From: Cerrena zonata
Taxonomy: Eukaryota; Basidiomycota; Agaricomycetes; Polyporales; Cerrenaceae
Assembly (NCBI GenBank): GCA_038087015.1
Contig: JASBNA010000082.1
Location: 1 to 64,000 of the forward strand
DNA: 64,000 nt
Direction: 5' to 3'
The stretch's first letter is position 1. Every line of letters starts with the position of its first letter. Below the pieces are notes generated by a model that was not told the origin of the DNA, did not search any database, and saw nothing but the letters and a program-made list of their open reading frames with translations. Positions 51,501-59,858 of this stretch are shown here, in pieces. The translations under genes were made by a program, and so were the position numbers.

Positions 51501-52020
51501 CATTTGATTGAGCTCTTAGTTTCTTAAGAACAGTTAATGGAGATGTTAGTATTCCAATAGGAATATCAATTTCGACCATAGTTTTAGGTAAAAACTCATG
51601 ATAGACAGATAATTGTCTTTTCAAGTCTTCGATCTCTTTTCTTTGATTACTAATAGTCTTATCAGTAACGTTTTTCAAGGTTTTATACTCTTCACTATTC
51701 TGAACTGAAGCATGAAAATTAACAACCCCATTATTATCAGAACCAGTAGAATCTGCCCATGCTGGTTCCAAATACTGACAGAGATGAGCAACCTGATTCT
51801 TCACACAACCACTACAAGGTCTATTTTTGTCACATTTTACCTTCCTTTTTTTGCAATTCAAACAACTGATTGGAACTCTCTTCCTTTTACGAGGAGGTGC
51901 ACTATTGACTTTTGATGGACTCAGCATGTTTTCACTGACAGATGGGTCATGCAGTTTATTGAACGATTCCTTCACTGAGCTAGAGGTCATATTGGCACTA
52001 TAACTTCTACCATTCTCCAT
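48529..52020 (-). CDS. HAP1: HAP1-like haem-responsive Zn2Cys6 transcription factor
   Basis: A 1163-residue zinc-cluster regulator. The first ATG is 52018-52020; the frame extends two non-ATG codons further. The binuclear cluster at about residues 53-80 reads C-L-N-C-K-K-R-K-V-K-C-D-K-N-R-P-C-S-G-C...C and is followed by a coiled-coil (R-K-E-I-E-D-L-K-R-Q-L). The key feature is six (K/R)CP-type haem regulatory motifs. One is near residue 290 (KCPVIECD). Five cluster at about residues 890-995 (KCPVV, KCPISH, RCPIDH, KCPIDH, KCPFDH). Such Cys-Pro motifs bind haem in S. cerevisiae Hap1 and control its switch between repression and activation of respiratory genes. The C-terminus is Ser/Pro-rich and ends in an acidic aromatic segment (D-F-P-D-F-D-F-D-F-L), a likely activation domain. 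Frame intact over 3.5 kb. Confidence 0.8.
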   Translation of the reverse strand: MENGRSYSANMTSSSVKESFNKLHDPSVSENMLSPSKVNSAPPRKRKRVPISCLNCKKRKVKCDKNRPCSGCVKNQVAHLCQYLEPAWADSTGSDNNGVVNFHASVQNSEEYKTLKNVTDKTISNQRKEIEDLKRQLSVYHEFLPKTMVEIDIPIGILTSPLTVLKKLRAQSNEPEEKIQVLDDKYYSFENYGKRTIFNECINVFSWFNVIKLDPQLTKFWYRITNLQKIYHMYKFNQIKQNKSRMQIKSPSKNPASPKKSNYRINEIDFTSMFSRSNSSFNSGNTDTNQSKCPVIECDFNFMIEDSFSTPRSNTPSIPDPKPKPSVKMENDPRLVYYGMMSDNAKDLMGLMQRVWKSMLYLVRGNLPLNYNQIMFLVDFYFKSDIIDLENKDHFSFYKKELLEVFRKGNDGLIFDSSVYRDNISDEECFGLLKMKGVYLSILSLIVEESLDYLRLTIYTDSSNYYVDRFKDIFPSEVFYQGLGYKENNLLPLIHDLVNSIHTSTSKSKKLNQSLPFVALCVALANRQHVLFRRPGTTSINVRSSFTSICQILLSLIIGENDIYLPIFKDPSIFNFEGSESRKKDLKIHICYVWCDILRLANLFAFEPIVPLKRSSELSNLSKKVFNIIQDSETGYDHIRYLARLKEDYSCLKISFHVHYLIRRCFTILNCSILETGDFKVTLSTIQQVINDTNNWGNSTGVSKLKYLRFFELKSILQYLEIFLSYLCILQSEEQSNDELIENIVPGIFDKCIDSLTLFQKFATYQTQSMAIQYILLSCVEIVSRLTQLIIGLLMRFKVSEKNDSKMVYSSESKVPIEIDCKLKEKLISTTDSTLQVLIDSPLTEKKKISKLFKYWSTFLMFVGHPLKMRSLNYAKLHANIPGFDNILSKSIDKCPVVSNNNSQPPQQKPTPTLSKCPISHITDPIDSNVHDNAVIDKNQTKLPARCPIDHTSLGSDFSMASQKGKCPIDHAALTKSMESEPSLSNSSQNLQKCPFDHEALRKGLKGFNESHIRGSADLANNQTNKPPLKLGTKSTKSSSSELSHPNKKAPVLVPTPSSTASIPTINSPKIPGVASTQLSTFEPSLISSSEQTPLPASAPKFKPNPTISLSQPLSSQSPFPVGDLGNNVTDFPDFDFDFLQNEHWFEQLGNDLENSSLEGFFQ

Positions 52021-52238
52021 AAGCACAATGCTCTAGCAGATCAACTAAGTATATAAGTTTATTCATTGATTAGAATAGTAGCAGAAATCATAGACCGAAA
52101 AGTGCGAAGCTTCAGGTGGAGAGGGAAAAAAAGACCCATACCCCAAAATAAAAATTGTGAGTGAAAAAGTAAAGAAAACGAAATATAAGCAGAGAAGAAG
52201 CCATAAATACTTTTATTGAATAAGATTAAAAGCAGAAG

Positions 52239-52562
52239 ATGTCGGCCGGAATCCCAGTGAAGCTACTTAATGAAGCACAAGGACATATAATATCGCTTGA
52301 GCTAACTACAGGAGACACATACCGTGGGAAATTACTAGAAAATGAAGATAATATGAATCTTTCACTCTATGATGTAACAATAACAAAAGGAAGGACAGGA
52401 GCTACATCTTATATGAACCAGGTATTTGTTAGAGGATCAATGATCAGATTTGTTTCAGTTCCTGATATTTTAAAGAATGCACCCATGTTTTTCATGAAAC
52501 CTAATGATAAACCTAAAGCACCGGTAAGAGGTAGCACCGGTGTGAAAAGAGCCAGACATTGA
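52239..52562 (+). CDS. SMD3: Spliceosomal Sm protein D3
   Basis: Core Sm-ring protein of the spliceosomal U1, U2, U4 and U5 snRNPs. The 107 residues (110 in S. cerevisiae) contain Sm1 (G-I-P-V-K-L-L-N-E-A-Q-G-H-I-I-S-L-E-L, G-D-T-Y-R-G-K-L, D-N-M-N-L) and Sm2 (V-F-V-R-G-S-M-I-R-F-V-S-V-P-D). The D3-type R-G-S-M-I-R-F is clear, and a short basic tail follows. Start ATG 52239. It is divergent from the HAP1-like gene, with 218 bases between the two starts. The spliceosome it serves has recognisable substrates in this window (RPS11 and the JEN-type gene). Confidence 0.95.
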   Translation: MSAGIPVKLLNEAQGHIISLELTTGDTYRGKLLENEDNMNLSLYDVTITKGRTGATSYMNQVFVRGSMIRFVSVPDILKNAPMFFMKPNDKPKAPVRGSTGVKRARH

Positions 52563-52671
52563 AAAGGTTACAATAGAAGAAACCTAATAAAGTTTTGTAT
52601 AATAGTTACGAAGTCCACTAAAGGTCTAAATCAATATATATATATTATCATTTGCATACATAATAGTCTAA

Positions 52672-54240
52672 TTAACGTAAAGTAACCAATTCTTCAGCAG
52701 AAGTTGGATGAATAGCTACACAATTATCGAAATCTTGTTTAGTAGCACCCATTTTAATTGCAACCCCGAAACCTTGTAAGATTTCAGCACTTGAGTCCCC
52801 AACAATATGCAAACCAACCACTTTTTCTTCAGGACCGGCAACCACCAATCTATAAATGGTTGGAGATTTCAATTCATCAGAGTCCATCATTGCATAGTAC
52901 ATGGCATTAAATTTGGAGTTATAGACTTTAATTTGGGATTCACCATATTTTTCTTTAGCTTCTTGAGTACTTAAACCAATTGAACCAGCCTCTGGATGGG
53001 AAAAGATAACAGAAGGAACATTCGAGTAATCTAATTTATCTTGAGCATAAATATCTTGACCAGAGAATAATCTATTAGATAATTTACGACCAGCAGCAAT
53101 TGCAACTGGGGTTAATTCAACCTTACCAATAACATCACCTAAGGAGAATACTTTTGGATTGGCAGTTTGTTGATATTCATCAACAATGATATGATTTTTA
53201 GAATCGATTTCAACTCCAACTTGATCTAAACCAATATCAAGTAATGAAGTTCTACCAACGGTCCAAATTAATTGATCAACTTCTAAAACATCACCATTAC
53301 CCAAGTAAACTTTTTTCTTACCATTACCGATATCTTCAACTTTTTTAACTGAGCCTGATTGTTTAACTACATTTACACCCAATTTATCACTATAATAATC
53401 AGTGATAGAATTTTGAATAACGTCATCAAAAGATCTTAAAACGGTATCACCTCTAATGACCAAATGAGTTTTAGAACCAACACTAGCAAAAATCCCTGCC
53501 AATTCAACACCAATATAACCAGCACCAACAACGGCAACGGATTCTGGTTGTTTGGCTAATTTGAAAAAACCATCTGAAGTAATACCCAATTCACTACCTT
53601 CAACAGAAGGTGGGACAATTGGGCGACCACCAGTGGCAATTAAAACTTTATCGGCAGAGAAAACAATCTTATCCCCTTTATTATAAATTTTTGCATCATC
53701 ATTTGCAATAAAACTAGCCTTTTGATCAGCTGATAAGGTAACTTCAACATCGGCATTTGAATTATGAAATTTGGCAAAACCATATAAATATTCAACTCCT
53801 TCACCTTCCAAATTTCTTTCGTAGATTCCATTCAATCTTTCAACATAAGCATCTCTTTTCTCTTTGATTAACCCCCAATTGAAATCACCATATTTAACTT
53901 CATCTTCAGTACTTGATAATCCGTACGATTTTAAATGGTGTTTCTTATGGGCAAGATCTCCCGCATACCACATCACTTTTTTAGGAACACAACCAACGTT
54001 AACACATGTACCACCGAATTTCTTATATTGAGATTCAATGATTAAAACCTTCTTACCATAAGATGCTGCACGACGAGCAGATGCAACACCACCTGAACCA
54101 CCTCCGATAACTAAGTAATCGTAGTGTTTAGTAGAATTGATTGGAGCCATTATATTCGAGGAGCTAGATAAATGTCTTTGAATTGTATTCAATCGAGTAG
54201 TTGTCTGTTTAAGTATTTGAGAACTACTATTCTTGAGCAT
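52672..54240 (-). CDS. GLR1: Glutathione reductase
   Basis: NADPH-dependent flavoenzyme reducing glutathione disulphide. The protein has 522 residues from ATG 54238-54240. FAD loop G-G-G-S-G-G-V-A-S; redox-active disulphide in [18 protein letters not shown] loop [10 protein letters not shown]; second FAD motif S-L-G-D-V; and the C-terminal active-site H-P-T-S-A-E-E. The first ~30 residues ([20 protein letters not shown]...) look like a mitochondrial presequence. A second Met at residue 31 (M-A-P-I-N-S-T-K) would give the cytosolic form, as known for S. cerevisiae GLR1. It may interact metabolically with the glutaredoxin and flavin monooxygenase encoded nearby, but no genetic linkage is implied. 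Confidence 0.95.
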   Translation of the reverse strand: MLKNSSSQILKQTTTRLNTIQRHLSSSSNIMAPINSTKHYDYLVIGGGSGGVASARRAASYGKKVLIIESQYKKFGGTCVNVGCVPKKVMWYAGDLAHKKHHLKSYGLSSTEDEVKYGDFNWGLIKEKRDAYVERLNGIYERNLEGEGVEYLYGFAKFHNSNADVEVTLSADQKASFIANDDAKIYNKGDKIVFSADKVLIATGGRPIVPPSVEGSELGITSDGFFKLAKQPESVAVVGAGYIGVELAGIFASVGSKTHLVIRGDTVLRSFDDVIQNSITDYYSDKLGVNVVKQSGSVKKVEDIGNGKKKVYLGNGDVLEVDQLIWTVGRTSLLDIGLDQVGVEIDSKNHIIVDEYQQTANPKVFSLGDVIGKVELTPVAIAAGRKLSNRLFSGQDIYAQDKLDYSNVPSVIFSHPEAGSIGLSTQEAKEKYGESQIKVYNSKFNAMYYAMMDSDELKSPTIYRLVVAGPEEKVVGLHIVGDSSAEILQGFGVAIKMGATKQDFDNCVAIHPTSAEELVTLR

Positions 54241-54413
54241 CGTATCGCAAGGAATAAGTCAGCTTTATAAAGTAATCTAATGAAATTATTCATCAACGAA
54301 CAAAAGAAAAGAACTGAGGCTTTCAAACCCCAGAGGTACGGATCTACGATTTTGACAGGTTTTTTTTTTTTTTTTTCGCTGACAAATTAATTTTTGCAGT
54401 CATTTATATTATA

Positions 54414-55934
54414 CTATACATCTTGAGGAAGTTCCGAAATATCACCCAAGCCATCAGCGTCGTCTTTGATACAGCGTTTGAGATACGCCACGGTGAAGCT
54501 TTGCAATTCCTGGCTGACGTCGGATAATTCAGCAGAGTCATCAGGATTGATAGCGGAAGGCTGGTTTGAGAAAAAATCTTGATAGATTTGGGACAATCGA
54601 TTTGAGGTAATGCTATTAAATTTATCATAATCGAAATCATTCATGTCGATATCGGTAGAGGCGGTTGTTCTTTTGTTTTGTTTTCTTTTGATGTTAATGC
54701 CTTCACTATTATTTTTGAGGAGGTTCAAATTATTTTTAGTTTCAAGTAAAGATTGAGAATAGAATTTATCTTCATATAATAAAGAATTAATTTCTTCTTT
54801 ATCTTCGTGGAAAGCCTTTTGAGTATTCAGGATATTTTCAAGAGCAGAATAGGAAGTGTTATTAGTGATATATTCATGATTAATATTATTATTATAACCA
54901 AAAATTTTATGTAGAATATCCTTTTTTTGGGAGATTTGAACTTTCCGTTTACCTAATAAACTTTGATAAGAAGCAAACGCTTTTTCTTGATTTAATTGAT
55001 GGGATTCTCTATACTTCCACAATAGTTTTAATTCATCTTCTTCCATTGAGTTTATATCTAGATTAGTCATTTTTTGTAGATGATTGAAATGAGTTTTCAC
55101 CACTTGTAATTCACCTTTTGTTAAACCGGGGATCGATTGGATACACAGAGTATTATTTGAGTTTAAATTCAAATCGTCATGAACCGTTTGTTTGATTTCT
55201 TCCATTGAGGTATCAAAATCAATATTATCAATTTCTTCATCGTCATCATCATTCTCATCATCATCATCGTCGCTTGAACTATCAAAAATCAAATTGTTGG
55301 TAATTTTTTCTGCCGATTCCCAAGCTTTAATTTGGGATTCTTTAATGATTGGTGGGATATGAACTTCATGTGATGAGTTAACATCATTGGAAGAATCAAA
55401 ATAATAATTATTATAATCATTATTAATGAAAATCGAATAATCATATCTATTCATATTCATTGGTTTTCTTAAGATAAAATTTTTATTAGATTTCATTGGA
55501 CTTAAATTTTTAATATAATGATTACCAGAATCATTTTCTTTAGAATTATATTTAGGTGATTTATTAGTTGTTGGACCAGCAGCCGGCTGTAATCTTGTCG
55601 TACTCTCCGAAGTTGGCGATGATAATGGATATTTCCTTTTCAGGGACTGTTGAAGATTAAGAAGTTTCTTCTTAACGTTTAGATTATTCATTGGACGAGA
55701 CGAAATAGGTTTTTTCGAGTTGGTTTCTTGTTGTTGAGGTTGTTGATGTTGCTGAACTTTTCTTATATTATTACTTGGAGTACTCATTATAGAACTCGAT
55801 GAAGATACCGTTCTATTCGAAGTTGTATTTATAGAATCATTTGCATTTAAATAACTTTGTTCTGCAGTATGCTGAGAGTTGATTCGTCTAAATCTAGGAA
55901 GATTATACTTGGAAGAAACATTATTCGAATTCAT
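54414..55934 (-). CDS. Hypothetical protein, largely disordered
   Basis: A 506-residue protein from ATG 55932-55934. The first ~210 residues are Ser/Asn/Gln-rich low complexity with basic patches (K-K-K-L-L-N-L-Q-Q-S-L-K-R-K). A strongly acidic run follows (residues ~215-245, Asp/Glu). A predicted helical region comes next (G-E-L-Q-V-V-K-T-H-F-N-H-L-Q-K-M, then L-L-W-K-Y-R-E-S-H-Q-L-N-Q-E-K-A-F). A helical C-terminal end (Q-E-L-Q-S-F-T-V-A-Y-L-K-R-C-I-K-D) closes the protein. No known domain was recognised. The composition suggests a nuclear or regulatory protein, which is a weak inference. The uninterrupted frame, normal codon use and conserved-looking C-terminus support a real gene. Confidence 0.7.
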   Translation of the reverse strand: MNSNNVSSKYNLPRFRRINSQHTAEQSYLNANDSINTTSNRTVSSSSSIMSTPSNNIRKVQQHQQPQQQETNSKKPISSRPMNNLNVKKKLLNLQQSLKRKYPLSSPTSESTTRLQPAAGPTTNKSPKYNSKENDSGNHYIKNLSPMKSNKNFILRKPMNMNRYDYSIFINNDYNNYYFDSSNDVNSSHEVHIPPIIKESQIKAWESAEKITNNLIFDSSSDDDDDENDDDDEEIDNIDFDTSMEEIKQTVHDDLNLNSNNTLCIQSIPGLTKGELQVVKTHFNHLQKMTNLDINSMEEDELKLLWKYRESHQLNQEKAFASYQSLLGKRKVQISQKKDILHKIFGYNNNINHEYITNNTSYSALENILNTQKAFHEDKEEINSLLYEDKFYSQSLLETKNNLNLLKNNSEGINIKRKQNKRTTASTDIDMNDFDYDKFNSITSNRLSQIYQDFFSNQPSAINPDDSAELSDVSQELQSFTVAYLKRCIKDDADGLGDISELPQDV

Positions 55935-57084
55935 TAATAACTCATATACCTATACCTATAAATATTAACTAGTATAACCAGTATAACTATACGACTACCA
56001 ACTTAATTCTATAACCAACGGGAATACAAACCGGGGAGATTAACCAAATAACAACTTAACTTTTCTAGTTATTTTGCCACTTTTGTCAACTTATCCTCTG
56101 CAAAATATAAGTTAAATCACTTATTTGGTTGTAAATTAATGGTTCTCAATAAGATGCCATCACCAGCATCTCTTTCAGCCATTTTGTTTGCCCTCATTTG
56201 AAACCAAAAAGGTTTCAAACCAAACAAAAACAAAAGGAAAAATGAGCACTATCTAGACTTCCCCATCGGGAAGCATGTGCGATGGCCGCACAGCAAGACC
56301 CCAGCACAAGAACAAAAACCGATAAGAATCCATGACCGGTTTACTCTATGAAATGCGATCTGCTTAATATTGATTGGTTTGATTATCTGATTGGGCTCAC
56401 TTGTATTCTATAGCAATAATTAAATGAAGAATTAGTGCTTGTTAGTCTACAATGGTACCTTCAGAAACCAAGAAGGGTATTCTTATTGACTTAAATAGGT
56501 GAAGCTTGATCTGATTACAGCCATATGGAATCTAAATACGTATATACTCGTATTCATATGATCAATGTCTTCGATTTAACGCCAGGCAAATTCAGATAAC
56601 ATATCCTTTATAACAATTGAACGAGAATATGTTCGAATTTACAAACGCAGGTGGAACAACTACTTCCATTCCAGCGCATGCATATTGCACGGATCCAATA
56701 GTTTCACCACCACACATCTTACTGGGTTGCTTACAAACAAGTTTGTTATCGATAGCTTCACTATGTCTCAAAGATGTATATATTACTGATTGGTTGCAAA
56801 AGCGTTTGGGGAGAAGAAAAGACCTCCGGCCAAAATACCCTCGACACGACCCAGCACGTGCACAGAGAAAAGGCTAGGGCTGGTGCCCCGGCGGCGCGCT
56901 CACCTGCAGTACGCCCTCTGCTTAACTATGGAGAAGAGAAAAAAACAGTGAGAATTTTTTTTGTAACTTTTGCGAAAAATGAAAAATTCCAGTGAGGAAA
57001 GTTGTAGGGAAAAAAATTTTTATATATTAGAATTATTCATAAACCTCTTTTTCAATAGTACAGTATACTAGTTAACGATCCAAG
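55935..57084. other. Long divergent intergenic region upstream of RPS11
   Basis: About 1.15 kb. It contains AT-rich sequence, a short GC-rich patch (about 56880-56930, ending near 'ctgcagtacgcc') and an A/T-rich core promoter (56940-57080). The overlapping frames at 56617-56995 have no recognisable product and are not called. No ribosomal-gene activator site could be assigned with confidence. Confidence 0.5.
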
Positions 57085-57774
57085 ATGGCTACCGAATTAA
57101 CTGTTCAATCCGAAAGAGCTTTCCAAAAGGTGTGTACCCTGAGACCGACGAGTTGATCAAGATGAAGACGTTGATGTTGACGAAGTGAAGATGAGATGTG
57201 AAAATGGAGATGAGATTGATGTTAAGATATGGAAATGAAGAGATGAAATGAAGGAGATGAAATGAAGATGTCAAGATGACAAGATGTCGAACCAACGTCA
57301 GTAAAGAAATGATCAACTTATATTCAAACTCAAAATACTAACAACTTCTAGCAACCACACATTTTCACCAACCCAAAGGCTAAAGCCAACAGAAAAACCA
57401 AGAGATGGGTCAAAGATGTTGGTTTAGGATTCAAAACCCCAAAAGCCGCCATTGAAGGTACTTACATTGACAAAAAATGTCCATTCGTTGGTGACATTTC
57501 TATTAGAGGTAAAATTTTATCTGGTACTGTTGTTTCCACCAAGATGCACAGAACTATTATTATCAGAAGAGACTACTTACATTATGTTCCAAAATATAAC
57601 AGATACGAAAAAAGACACAAGAACGTTGCTGCCCATGTTTCTCCAGCTTTCCGTGTTCAAGAAGGTGATGTTGTTGTTGTTGGTCAATGTAGACCAATTT
57701 CTAAAACTGTTAGATTTAATGTTTTAAGAGTTGCTGTTTCAGTTTCTAAATCTAAACAATTTACTAAATTCTAA
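57085..57774 (+). CDS. RPS11: 40S ribosomal protein S11 (uS17), one intron
   Basis: Ribosomal protein uS17 of the small subunit. Two exons: 57085-57129 (15 codons, [15 protein letters not shown]) and 57352-57774. The joined protein has 155 residues (156 in S. cerevisiae). Exon 2 begins [11 protein letters not shown] and carries the uS17 signature around [16 protein letters not shown]. It ends [10 protein letters not shown]. The junction falls between codons. Placement of an intron very near the start codon is usual for yeast ribosomal protein genes. Codon use is strongly biased (GGT, GTT, AGA), fitting high expression. Confidence 0.95.
57130..57351 (+). other. Spliceosomal intron of RPS11
   Basis: A 222-base intron: 5' splice site GTGTGT, branch site TACTAAC at 57336-57342 and 3' AG at 57350-57351. 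Joining the flanks restores the conserved S11 N-terminus. The body (about 57150-57295) is a purine-rich, degenerate 'gatgaaatgaag' repeat. Confidence 0.93.
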
Positions 57775-57903
57775 GTAAATTAATATCAAAATAAACATAA
57801 AACGTAATATATATATATATCTTGTTTGTAAAAATTGAAAAAAAAAAAAAAAAAAAAAAGAATATTGTGTATTTTATAAATTACAGTTAATAGTACATTA
57901 AAA

Positions 57904-58665
57904 TTAAGAATTTGATGGAGTTTCAACTTTTTTAACATCCAAATCTTTTTCCCCCCATTGATTTAATAAATCTAATAAGATTCCTTGTTCATGTAATTTA
58001 ATAAAATCATCCGCACCACCTCTGGATTCTGTTGAACCAACCAAGATATTTGGCACCGTATGTCTTCCGGTCAATTCTGATAAGTACTCTTGTAATTCAG
58101 CACCATGACTATGTTTATCTAATTCAACTATTGATGGTTGAGGGGTAATCTGGTAATTATCTAATAATAATTTTTTAACTTTTTTACTGTATGGACAATA
58201 AGTTTTACTGAATATTGTCATTGGTGATAATGATCTAATTTCAATTAATTCTTTAGCAGGATCGAAGTTTTTATTTAATATTTCATCGTTATTGACCGTA
58301 ACCGGTTTACTTAATTGGTCATTGGTTTTACCGTCATCAACATTCTTGATATTTTCAATCGTTTGTTCAATCTTTTCTTCTTGGGTATTTTCAATGATTT
58401 CGCTCTCTTCTTTCATCTCTTCGTTCCCTCCTCCCAACTTCAGTATTTCGTTATTTATAGCTGCGTCCAACTTATCATCGTTATTTGAATCGATTAAATT
58501 ATTGGATGTAATTAATGTTTGTTGTTTAGAATCTTGAATTTGTGTATCTAATGTTGCTGGAGAAAGAATAGCTTTACTAGCCGTATTTGATCGGTATAAT
58601 ATGGTTATCAAGATAATACTCAATAAGGATACCCCTATCAATCTAAACTGACGATTACTTACCAT
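57904..58665 (-). CDS. GRX7: Membrane-anchored monothiol-type glutaredoxin (GRX6/GRX7 family)
   Basis: A 253-residue protein. A short N-terminal cytosolic part is followed by one hydrophobic anchor (L-I-G-V-S-L-L-S-I-I-L-I-T-I-L-Y, residues ~10-25). Then comes an acidic linker of about 110 residues and a C-terminal glutaredoxin fold. The active site is T-Y-C-P-Y-S-K-K-V-K. The cis-Pro loop is T-V-P-N-I and the glutathione-binding G-G-A-D-D is present. In S. cerevisiae Grx6 (CSYS) and Grx7 (CPYS) are early-secretory-pathway membrane glutaredoxins, and the CPYS here points to Grx7. Start ATG 58663-58665. It converges with RPS11 across 129 bases that include a long A tract (57839-57859). Confidence 0.85.
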   Translation of the reverse strand: MVSNRQFRLIGVSLLSIILITILYRSNTASKAILSPATLDTQIQDSKQQTLITSNNLIDSNNDDKLDAAINNEILKLGGGNEEMKEESEIIENTQEEKIEQTIENIKNVDDGKTNDQLSKPVTVNNDEILNKNFDPAKELIEIRSLSPMTIFSKTYCPYSKKVKKLLLDNYQITPQPSIVELDKHSHGAELQEYLSELTGRHTVPNILVGSTESRGGADDFIKLHEQGILLDLLNQWGEKDLDVKKVETPSNS

Positions 58666-58847
58666 ACTGTTTAATAAATTTATAGCTGTTAAAACGGTTT
58701 AACCTTTTCAAATTTTCCCCTTATTGACAGCTGGTTCATCGGACTTTTTTGCGGTGCACGGGTGCAGCCAACGGTTCCCAAGAAAGACCCAAACCACACC
58801 CCAATCCTACACTACAACAATCCAAATACCAAAACCAAAACCAATAC

Positions 58848-58965
58848 CACCACCAGCACCACCAATATCACCACCAGCACCACCAATATCACCACCAGCA
58901 CCACCAATATCACCACCAGCACCACCAATATCACCACCAATACCACCAACACCACCAATATCACG
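58848..58965. repeat. Minisatellite, 21-base unit 'accaccaatatcaccaccagc'
   Basis: About four good copies plus degenerate ends, all built from ACC/ACCA triplets, so every frame stays open through it. It lies about 180 bases upstream of the GRX7 start and far upstream of the transporter. Confidence 0.95.
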
Positions 58966-59212
58966 AAGTCTGCCGTCACTAATCCCATTACCACTACTAA
59001 GACCAACATATGCTCACATCACGTTCATCACTACAATCTTCCCTGCTATTGTGATACGATCGTTGGGACAATAAGTCAACCGAACAATAAGTAAGTTCGA
59101 TCAGCTGTCGACCCGGGGAAACAATCTCACAAGGGAATGCCGTAGCCCTACATCTAATGAATACTATCTACAGCCAGGAATATAGCTATCCATAGCATAC
59201 AGCTATGCCTCG

Positions 59213-59261
59213 TACCACCTATACCACCTATACCACCTATACCACCTATACCACCTATAAC
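59213..59261. repeat. Minisatellite, 10-base unit 'taccacctat'
   Basis: Five tandem copies of a 10-base unit in the upstream region of the JEN-type transporter. The unit shares the 'accacc' core with the repeat at 58848-58965. Confidence 0.95.
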
Positions 59262-59790
59262 TATAACAATACGGTATAACGACAAGTATAACAGCAGCCA
59301 CTACTACAACAACAACTACACAAGTATAGCAGTCGAAACAATTATACAACTATAATACAACTCGTACTACGAATGTTCCCCGCGCTCATTGACAGAAACT
59401 GTCCCCACCGGGAACACAAAATAAAGCGAGCGACGTCTGGTTGTGTGCAGGACTCAGATACAAAGACTAAAGGGTTAACTTGCAGTCAAAGCAGAGGATT
59501 TGATTGGGCCATTAATTGCACCGGTCCAGAAAGCAGCAGATGTAGGAGGAGGATGTTGGGGAGTGGGTAGGGATGTAGGGCCGATGGAGTAGGTGCGATA
59601 GGAAAGGTGAAGGAGGCAGCGCAGATAGAATAGTTAGAGGATGGTAGACGCATTCACGGTAATAAATACGGTATTAAGGTAGAGACGGCAAGAGAGGCCA
59701 TAGATTATCCGGAGAGAAAATAGGAAAAAAACAATAAGCCTTCTATGAAGGAAAGTATATCATTTTGTAAGATTTTCGAGTTTGTCATAT

Positions 59791-59798
59791 TATATAAA
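59791..59798 (+). promoter_or_regulatory. TATA box of the JEN-type transporter
   Basis: TATATAAA lies 61 bases before the ATG at 59859. Strong TATA elements are typical of carbon-source-regulated yeast genes. Confidence 0.6.
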
Positions 59799-59858
59799 TT
59801 AGAGATTATCCCTTTATTATTTTAGTTTTAGTTTTAGCATTAAGTTTTTATCCTTAGA

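Larger units (their letters stand above)
58666..59858. other. Repeat-rich divergent region between GRX7 and the JEN-type gene
   Basis: About 1.2 kb holding two minisatellites (58848-58965 and 59213-59261), a GC-richer segment (about 59370-59600) and the JEN TATA box (59791-59798). The long Pro- or Thr-rich frames over the first repeat (58724-59094) are open only because of the repeat and have no matching protein, so they are not called genes. Confidence 0.6.

Noticed and set aside
56617..56995. Overlapping 70-90 codon frames upstream of RPS11
   Set aside because: Mutually overlapping, no domain, and lie in the expected ribosomal-gene promoter.
58724..59094. Pro-rich and Thr-rich open frames over the ACC minisatellite
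   Set aside because: Open only because the 21-base repeat contains no stop in these frames; no matching protein.
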